Shown here piece by piece: positions 6,540 to 11,953 of a stretch of DNA of 11,953 bases. This DNA comes from an uncultured Acidocella sp. (GTDB taxonomy: Bacteria > Pseudomonadota > Alphaproteobacteria > Acetobacterales > Acetobacteraceae): the NCBI RefSeq assembly GCF_946222605.1, contig NZ_CAMIIE010000088.1, positions 1 to 11,953 on the forward strand, in the 5' to 3' direction. The translations under genes and the position numbers were made by a program. Under the pieces are notes generated by a model that was not told the origin of the DNA, ran no database searches, and saw only the letters and a list, made by a program, of their open reading frames with translations. Numbering within the stretch: position 1 is the first letter of the stretch; every line of letters begins with the position of its first letter.

Positions 6540-8054
6540 TCAATGAGATGAAACAGGCTCGGCGAGGCGATACTCACCGGCGACGAGCAGACGGCGCAGC
6601 AATTTGCCGACGGGCGATTTGGGCAGATCCTCAACGAAGACGATTTTGCGCGGGCGCTTATGGGTGGCAAGACCCTGGCGGCAATGTGCCTCGATCTTTG
6701 CCGCATCCATGTCCGGCCCGGCCTTGATGAAGGCGGCGACGATCTGGCCCCAGCGCTCATCCGGCAGCCCCACCACCGCGACATCGCCAATGCCGGGCAG
6801 CATGGAGATGAAGCTCTCCACCTCCACCGGGGAGACGTTTTCGCCGCCGGTGATGATCATGTCATCCGTGCGGCCGGTGACGAAGAGATCGCCCTCCTCA
6901 TCGAAGCGGCCCATATCGCCGGTGAAATACCAGCCTTTGATCAGGGATTTCGCATCCCCATCCGGCCGGTGCCAATAGCCCTCGAAAGATTCGTCACCTT
7001 TCAGATCGGCGATGATCTCGCCCTCCACCCCTGGCGGGCAGATCGCCTCCGGGTCGCGCGCCGCGACATCCACCACACGCAGCCGCTGGTTGAGGGCCGC
7101 GCGGCCAGCGGAGCCGGGTTTGGCCGGGGCGTTCTGGTGGATGGCGCAGGTATAAACCTCGGAGGATCCGTAATGATTGACGAAAAGCTGCGGCCTGAAG
7201 GCCTCCTGCAACCGCTTCAGCAGCCCGTCCGTCATCGAGGCGCCGGCAAAGCCCAGCAGCCGCACGTGGGAAATATCGGCTTTGGCGAAGTCCGGCAGCT
7301 CCAGCAGCGCGTGATAGAGGGTGGGCACCAGATAGAGACAGGTGACGCGCTCGGTGACAATCAGGCGCAGCGCCTCGGCGGGGTCGAAGCGGCGCAGACA
7401 GACGAAGCTGCCGCCGATCAGGCTCATCGCCAGCAGCGAGCGTACGCCCATCGTGTGGTAAAGCGGCATTACGCCCAAAGTGATTTCGCCATGGCGGTAG
7501 GTGTTCTGCGCCACATGCGCGATGGCGGCGGCGCGCTCGGCCTTGTGGCGGCGTGGCACGCCTTTCGGCCGGCCGGTGGTGCCGGAGGTGTAGAGCATCA
7601 GCGACAGCTCATCAGCACTAGCCCGCGGCACCGGCAAAGGGGCCGCGGGCAGATTGGCGATGTCGATCTCGCCGATTTCCACCACCTTCACGGTCTTCAT
7701 GGCGCCGGCGGCGCGGGCGGCGTCGGCGGAGATCGCCTCATGCACCATCAGCACCGCGTCGCTGTCGCCCAGCACATAAGCGAGTTCTTCCGATGTGGCA
7801 CGCCAATTGATTGGTGTGATGACGGCGCCGATAAACTGGCAGGCCCAATGCAGGCTCGCCGCTTCCCAGGAATTCTGCAGCGCGGTGACGACATGGTCGC
7901 CCTGCTTCACCCCGCGGCCTGACAGCCAGCCGGCCAGCGCGCCGACACGCTGCGCCCAGGCGCCATAGCTCAGCCGCACATCGCCATCGATGATGGCGAT
8001 GGCTTGTGGATCGCGCTCGACGCTGGCCGCGAAGCTCGTCGCGAGATCAAACAT
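6540..8054 (-). CDS. hmfD: Aryl-type acyl-CoA ligase (ANL superfamily); probable 2-furoate--CoA ligase
   Basis: A 504-residue acyl-adenylate/CoA ligase that would activate a carboxylic acid with ATP and CoA. All core motifs are present: phosphate-binding loop YTSGTTGRPKG (155-165), YGSSE (295-299), WYFTGD (375-380), GRTDDMIITGGENVSP hinge region (394-409) and the catalytic C-terminal Lys484 in KSPVGK. From residue about 190 to 275 (MPLYHTMGV, FDPAEALRLI, VPTLYHALLELPDF, GFAGASM) it reads like the 4-chlorobenzoate/benzoate CoA ligase branch rather than a fatty acyl ligase. The ATG at 8054-8052 overlaps the FeS-subunit gene by 8 bp and follows a GAGGGGAGAGG ribosome site. Lying between the Mo hydroxylase and a crotonase it corresponds to hmfD (furoyl-CoA synthetase). 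A benzoate- or other aryl-carboxylate-CoA ligase is the main alternative. Confidence 0.75.
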   Translation of the reverse strand: MFDLATSFAASVERDPQAIAIIDGDVRLSYGAWAQRVGALAGWLSGRGVKQGDHVVTALQNSWEAASLHWACQFIGAVITPINWRATSEELAYVLGDSDAVLMVHEAISADAARAAGAMKTVKVVEIGEIDIANLPAAPLPVPRASADELSLMLYTSGTTGRPKGVPRRHKAERAAAIAHVAQNTYRHGEITLGVMPLYHTMGVRSLLAMSLIGGSFVCLRRFDPAEALRLIVTERVTCLYLVPTLYHALLELPDFAKADISHVRLLGFAGASMTDGLLKRLQEAFRPQLFVNHYGSSEVYTCAIHQNAPAKPGSAGRAALNQRLRVVDVAARDPEAICPPGVEGEIIADLKGDESFEGYWHRPDGDAKSLIKGWYFTGDMGRFDEEGDLFVTGRTDDMIITGGENVSPVEVESFISMLPGIGDVAVVGLPDERWGQIVAAFIKAGPDMDAAKIEAHCRQGLATHKRPRKIVFVEDLPKSPVGKLLRRLLVAGEYRLAEPVSSH

Positions 8055-8550
8055 GTGCCTCTCCCCTCAATTCCTTGGCCGCTTCCAGGGCGGCATCCAT
8101 AATCGGCGCGTAGCCGGTGCAGCGGCAGAGATGGCCGCCCAGAACCTCTTCGATGCGTTGCCGGTCCGCCTCCGGCTCGTCGCGCAGCAGCGTGTCCAGC
8201 GACATCAAAATCCCCGCCGTGCAGAAGCCGCATTGCAGGGCATGATGGCGGCGAAACGCGGCCTGCAGCACACTGAGACGGTCCGGTTCGGGGGCCAGCC
8301 CCTCGACCGTATCGACCTGACAGCCCTCGACCTGGATCGCCAGCATCAGGCAGGCGCGGGTCATGATGCCATCCACCCGAATGGTGCAGGCACCGCAGAC
8401 GCCATGCTCGCAGCCGACATGGGTGCCGGTGGCGCCCAGCTCGTGGCGCAGGAAATCGCTCAGCAGCAGACGCGGGCTTGTGCGGGCTTCGCGCGCTTTG
8501 CCGTTCAAGGTCAGGCGGATGAGTTTGGTGTCGTCCTTCTTCAGCATCAT
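8047..8550 (-). CDS. hmfC: [2Fe-2S] small subunit of molybdenum hydroxylase; probable 2-furoyl-CoA dehydrogenase FeS subunit
   Basis: A 167-residue CoxS-type protein with both expected clusters. The N-terminal plant-ferredoxin type cluster uses C47, C52, C55 (GCEHGVCGAC) and C67. The C-terminal four-helix domain cluster uses C107, C110 (QCGFC), C142 and C144 (LCRCTGY). All eight ligands are present, so the electron path from molybdopterin to FAD looks intact. I chose the first of two adjacent ATG codons (8550-8548). It overlaps the FAD-subunit stop as ATGA and has a GGGAG site a few bases upstream; the second ATG (8547-8545) would remove only one residue. There is no Tat or Sec signal, so the complex is cytoplasmic. 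The last eight bases overlap the start of the ligase gene. Confidence 0.8.
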   Translation of the reverse strand: MMLKKDDTKLIRLTLNGKAREARTSPRLLLSDFLRHELGATGTHVGCEHGVCGACTIRVDGIMTRACLMLAIQVEGCQVDTVEGLAPEPDRLSVLQAAFRRHHALQCGFCTAGILMSLDTLLRDEPEADRQRIEEVLGGHLCRCTGYAPIMDAALEAAKELRGEAHV

Positions 8551-9383
8551 GCCTCTCCCGTCGCCTCGGCCCGCGCCTCGTCGATCGCCTGGCGGCCGAG
8601 TTGGCGCACCAGATCGCGGCGCATGCGCGCATCGGCATGCACATCCGCCCGCGCGCCGAGCGACCAGGCGAATTCGTTCAACGCATCGTCCAGGGCGCTG
8701 CCGTCCAGCGCCTCCCAACTGCGCAATGTCGGCACATCCGCCACCCCGGCGACGCCGAGCGTGATGGATTTGCCGATGACTTTGGCGGCGCAGGCAGCCA
8801 CGGCGAAATCCCCATGGCGGCGGCCATATTCACGGAAGCCATAGCCTTCGCCTGGCTTCGCCTTCGGCAGCAGCACGCGGCTCAGCAGCTCATCGTCGCG
8901 GCGCTCGGTCTGCATCATGCCGATGTGGAATGCCGCGCTCGAGATCAGCCGGGCCTTGCGCTTGGAGGCGAGCTCAATGCGCCCGCCAAGCACGGCGACG
9001 CAGAGCGGAATTTCGGCCGAGGGATCGGCATGGGCGAGGGAGCCGCAAATTGTGCCGCGCGCGCGCGTTTGCGCATGGCCCACCCAGGGCAGCGCCTTGG
9101 CGAACAGCGGCAGATGCTGGCCGAGGCCAGGCCAGCTGAGCAGCTTGGCCTGGGTGATGCCGGCTTCGATGACGATCTGGTTGGCTTCCTCCTGGATCGC
9201 CGCGCCGCGCGTGAGGCGCGAGGCGTCCAGAATGATCTCCGGTGTGGCCAGGCGCATATTCAGCATTGGCAGCAGCGAGAGCCCGCCGCTTAAGATTCGC
9301 GCGGCGCCGCCATGCGCGTGCAACGCCTCCAGCACCGCCTCCCGGTTTTCGGCGCGAATATAGTCGAACAAGGCAGGCTTCAT
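8547..9383 (-). CDS. hmfB: FAD-binding medium subunit of molybdenum hydroxylase; probable 2-furoyl-CoA dehydrogenase FAD subunit
   Basis: A 278-residue CoxM/CutM-type subunit, normal length for the family. It carries electrons from the two iron-sulfur clusters of the small subunit to FAD and on to an acceptor. The two FAD-binding signatures are visible: SGGLSLLPMLNMRL at residues 32-45 (family form AGGQSLLPxLxxRL) and RGTICGSLAHADPSAEIP at 109-126 (family form RGTIGGSIAHADPxAExP). The C-terminal CO_deh_flav_C-like part runs from about residue 175. The ATG at 9383-9381 overlaps the large-subunit TGA by four bases (ATGA) and is preceded by GGAGG, so the two are translationally coupled. Its stop codon in turn overlaps the next start by four bases. 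The family is certain; the furoyl-CoA assignment comes from operon order. Confidence 0.78.
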   Translation of the reverse strand: MKPALFDYIRAENREAVLEALHAHGGAARILSGGLSLLPMLNMRLATPEIILDASRLTRGAAIQEEANQIVIEAGITQAKLLSWPGLGQHLPLFAKALPWVGHAQTRARGTICGSLAHADPSAEIPLCVAVLGGRIELASKRKARLISSAAFHIGMMQTERRDDELLSRVLLPKAKPGEGYGFREYGRRHGDFAVAACAAKVIGKSITLGVAGVADVPTLRSWEALDGSALDDALNEFAWSLGARADVHADARMRRDLVRQLGRQAIDEARAEATGEA

Positions 9384-11953
9384 CCGCGCCTCCAGAAGAA
9401 CAACAGCCGTCGCCACAGCGGGGTGGCGAGCGGTTTGCCGCCGGTCTGCGCGGCCAGCGCCTTGAAGAACTGGCCGATGACGATTTTCGCCGCGCCATCG
9501 AGCATGCGTCCGCCGACCGCCGCGACCTTGCCGCCGACCGCCGCCTCGTATTCGTAGCGCATCAGCGTGCCGCCCTCCGGCAGAGCTTCCAGCACGATCT
9601 TGCCCGCCCCTTCGCCGGAGCCGAGCCCGCCGCGCGCCTTGCCGGACAGTGTGGCGGAGGCGGGCTTGACCAGATCGGACAATTTCACATCGACGCTGTA
9701 GCGGCCTTTCACCGGGCCAACACCGAGGGTGACGTCCGCACGGAAATGCGTCTCGCTGATCCGCTTCACCTCGTGGCAGCCAGGGACGATGCGAGCCAGC
9801 GTGTCCGGGTCCAGCAGCGTGTCCCAGACGATCTCGCGCGCGGCGGCGATGGAGACCTCGCCGCCGCCGGTGAGGCCGCGCCCGCCGGGCGGCGCGGCGG
9901 GGCGGGCGGCACCTGCCGGAGCGGGCGGCTCCTCGCCGATGAAATGCGCGCGCAACCGCGCCGGGGTCATCGGCAGCGTGTTGATCTCGACCCCCAAAGC
10001 GTCCGAGACCGCGTTGGCGAGGCAGGCCGGGGTGGACATGCAATTGCCCTCGCCCACGCCTTTCGCCCCCAGCGGCGTGAAGGGGGACGGGGTTTCGAGA
10101 TGGTGGATTTCCGGCGCGGGGGTTTCCGTGACGGTGGGCAGCAGATAATCGGCGAAGGTGCCGGTGAGGAACGCGCCGTTGGCATCATAGGCATATTCCT
10201 CGAACAAAGCGGCGCCGATGGCGTTGGAGAAGCCGCCGCGGATCTGCCCATCAACCATCCCCCGATGCAGGACGGTGCCGCAATCATGCACGGTCACGTA
10301 GCGGTCGATCTTCACCGCGCCGGTGATGCGGTCCACCTCCAGCCCGCACATATCGAAAATGAAGCCGTGGCAGAGGGAGCTGTTGACGCGGTCATCCTCA
10401 TCCGGCGCTTCCAGTTGCGGCGGGGACCAGAACACGGTTTCGCGCAGCGCCTGCTCCGCCCCTTGCGGCACGGTGGCCGGCGCCCAATGGCTGGTGGCGG
10501 CGATGCGGGCGAAGGGCACGGGCTTTACCCCGTCGGCGCCGATCATGCCTTCGGCAAAGCGCACCGCCTGCGGTTCCACCCCCAGCACCGGCCCGGCGAT
10601 GGCGGCCAGCTTGTCCCGCAATTTTTCAGCGGCCAGGCGCGCGGCGCCGGCCACGGCGGCAGCGAAGCGCGAGGAGTAATTGCCCGAGGCGATGGACCAG
10701 GCATCCTTCGAAGTGTCGAGATCGGTATTCACGCTCACCGCCTCGCGCGGCAGGCCGAACACATCGCCCACCACCAGCGCCAGCACGGTGCGGTGCCCCT
10801 GGCCCTGCGGCACCGAGGCGACATGCACACTCACCCCGCCCAGCGGGTCCAGTGAGACGGTGGCGCTGGCCTGGGCGCCGTTCTTCGGCCCGGATTTGCG
10901 CCGCTCCTCAACGCTGAGCACGGTGGAGACATAGCCCATATTGGAGACCGAGGGCTCAACCGCGGCGGCAAAGCCGATGCCGTAGAGCCGGCCCTGGGCG
11001 CGGGCTTCATCGCGCTTTGCATAAAGCCCGGCCAGATTGCCGTCCGTCCGGGCGATTTCCAGAGCGCGCTGATAATCGCCGCTGTCATAAAGCGCGCCGG
11101 AGGCGGTGCGGTAGGGGAAGGCGCCGGCCGGGATGAGATTGCGCTCGATCACCGCCAGCTCGTCCAGCTTCAGCACCTGCGCGATGCGGCGCAGCAGCCG
11201 CTCCAGCGCGAAATAGACCTGCGGCCCGCCAAAGCCGCGTACCAAGCCAGTCGGCGTCTTGTTCGTCACCACCACGCGGTTGCGGATGGCGAGGTTTTGA
11301 ATATCGTAGGCGCCGCACATATTGCCGTGCATGCGATAGATGGTGGCGGGCTCTGGCGCGCGGATATAGGCGCCGACATCCTCGATCTGGTCCCAGTCCA
11401 ACGCCAGGATTTTGCCAGTTTCATCCACCGCCGCTTTCAGGATGGTTTCGCGGTTGGTGGCGGAGACTGCAGCCATCAGATGTTCCAGCCTGTCCTCCAC
11501 CCATTTCACCGGACCACCGGCAACACGCGCGGCGATGCCGGCCAGCACGATGTAAGGGAAGATGGCCTGCTTGACGCCAAAACTGCCGCCCGAGGCGGGC
11601 GGGGTGCGCAGGCGCAGCTTGTTGCCCGGCACGTTGAGGGCGCGGGCGATCACCGCATGGATCGAGAACGGGCCCTGGAAATTCGCGGTGACATCATAAG
11701 CGCCCTCAAACGCGTCATACTGCGCGATCAGCCCGTAGCATTCGATGGGGGTGACGGAATTGCGCGGGTAGGAGACCGCGATGTCGATCCTGTGCGCGGC
11801 CTGGGCGAAGGCGGCTTCCGGGTCACCGTAGCGAAAGCGCCTGTCCGAGACCAGATTGGTGCCCACATTCTCATGCAGCAGGCAGGTATTTTCCAAAGCC
11901 TGCTGGGGTGTGACCACGGCCGGGCATTTTTCGTAATCGACCTCGATCAGCCC
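9380..11953 (-). CDS. hmfA: Molybdenum hydroxylase large subunit with C-terminal CoxG-type domain; probable 2-furoyl-CoA dehydrogenase large subunit (5' partial)
   Basis: The reading frame is open to the right window edge, so the start and roughly the first 100-130 residues are missing; 857 residues are visible. It belongs to the xanthine oxidase/CoxL family. Numbering the visible fragment, a GGSFGVK molybdopterin-binding motif lies at 122-128, an RGFGGPQ active-site loop at 239-245 (like the xanthine oxidase arginine loop), QGQGH at 383-387 and KGVGEG at 631-636 with the catalytic Glu at 635. The AYxCSFR loop of true CO dehydrogenase is absent. After a Pro/Ala-rich linker (about 672-695) comes a CoxG/SRPBCC domain (about 696-835) ending in a basic aromatic tail (LWRRLLFFWRRG). 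Followed in order by FAD subunit, FeS subunit, acyl-CoA ligase and crotonase, it matches hmfA of furoate operons, whose complex hydroxylates furoyl-CoA at C5. The family call is very secure. The substrate rests on gene order; an aldehyde or another aromatic acyl-CoA is possible. Confidence 0.75.
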   Translation of the reverse strand, partial: GLIEVDYEKCPAVVTPQQALENTCLLHENVGTNLVSDRRFRYGDPEAAFAQAAHRIDIAVSYPRNSVTPIECYGLIAQYDAFEGAYDVTANFQGPFSIHAVIARALNVPGNKLRLRTPPASGGSFGVKQAIFPYIVLAGIAARVAGGPVKWVEDRLEHLMAAVSATNRETILKAAVDETGKILALDWDQIEDVGAYIRAPEPATIYRMHGNMCGAYDIQNLAIRNRVVVTNKTPTGLVRGFGGPQVYFALERLLRRIAQVLKLDELAVIERNLIPAGAFPYRTASGALYDSGDYQRALEIARTDGNLAGLYAKRDEARAQGRLYGIGFAAAVEPSVSNMGYVSTVLSVEERRKSGPKNGAQASATVSLDPLGGVSVHVASVPQGQGHRTVLALVVGDVFGLPREAVSVNTDLDTSKDAWSIASGNYSSRFAAAVAGAARLAAEKLRDKLAAIAGPVLGVEPQAVRFAEGMIGADGVKPVPFARIAATSHWAPATVPQGAEQALRETVFWSPPQLEAPDEDDRVNSSLCHGFIFDMCGLEVDRITGAVKIDRYVTVHDCGTVLHRGMVDGQIRGGFSNAIGAALFEEYAYDANGAFLTGTFADYLLPTVTETPAPEIHHLETPSPFTPLGAKGVGEGNCMSTPACLANAVSDALGVEINTLPMTPARLRAHFIGEEPPAPAGAARPAAPPGGRGLTGGGEVSIAAAREIVWDTLLDPDTLARIVPGCHEVKRISETHFRADVTLGVGPVKGRYSVDVKLSDLVKPASATLSGKARGGLGSGEGAGKIVLEALPEGGTLMRYEYEAAVGGKVAAVGGRMLDGAAKIVIGQFFKALAAQTGGKPLATPLWRRLLFFWRRG

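Noticed and set aside
6660..7922. Plus-strand open frame of 420 codons opposite the acyl-CoA ligase
   Set aside because: Antisense shadow of a gene with all ANL motifs; no independent signal.
9242..10855. Long open frame on the plus strand (537 codons) opposite the Mo large subunit
   Set aside because: Its composition is Arg/Gly/Ala/His-rich with no recognisable domain; it is a mirror frame of a GC-rich gene whose own motifs are clear.
8047..11953. Call as aerobic CO dehydrogenase coxLMS/G
   Set aside because: The Mo subunit lacks the form I Cys loop and the form II AYRGAGR form, and the ligase and crotonase neighbours do not fit CO oxidation.
1..11953. tRNA, rRNA, CRISPR array, insertion sequence or phage genes
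   Set aside because: No repeat arrays, transposase motifs or structured RNA genes were seen; apart from the 174-bp gap, spacing between genes is 35 bp or less.

Overview
The window is a GC-rich, tightly packed proteobacterial catabolic region with every recognisable gene on the minus strand, so transcription runs from the right edge (11953) to the left edge (1). The GC-rich coding, ATGA stop/start overlaps and strong Shine-Dalgarno sites suit an alphaproteobacterium (my guess is Rhodospirillales/Acetobacteraceae-like); a betaproteobacterium cannot be excluded from the sequence alone.

Block 1 (11953-5725) has the same order as a 2-furoate catabolic operon, hmfABCDE. It holds a molybdenum hydroxylase large subunit (5' end outside the window, with a C-terminal CoxG-type domain), its FAD subunit, its [2Fe-2S] subunit, an aryl-type acyl-CoA ligase and a crotonase-fold enzyme. 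In the known pathway 2-furoate is activated to furoyl-CoA, hydroxylated at C5 by the Mo enzyme, and opened and hydrolysed to 2-oxoglutarate. An XdhC-family molybdoenzyme maturation protein follows (5717-4761).

Block 2 (4725-1818) is a mandelate-like pair: a benzoylformate-decarboxylase-like ThDP enzyme and an LldD/MdlB-like FMN 2-hydroxyacid dehydrogenase whose ATG lies one base beyond the ThDP stop codon. Block 3 (1643-1) is an MFS organic-acid transporter followed after 2 bp by a decayed FAD-linked (D-2-hydroxyacid type) oxidase. The only real gap, 1644-1817, is AT-rich. It holds a possible terminator hairpin, a weak promoter and a 32-bp inverted repeat that looks like an operator.

Working model (inference): an arylglycolate-type 2-hydroxy acid, perhaps a furan analogue of mandelate, is imported, oxidised to a 2-keto acid, decarboxylated to an aldehyde, oxidised to the acid by an enzyme not seen here (or by the Mo enzyme), and then passed through the furoyl-CoA route to 2-oxoglutarate. 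The most unusual local structure is a 42-bp palindrome (75-116). It sits exactly where the N-terminal part of the FAD oxidase is joined to its C-terminal part with most of the gene missing.
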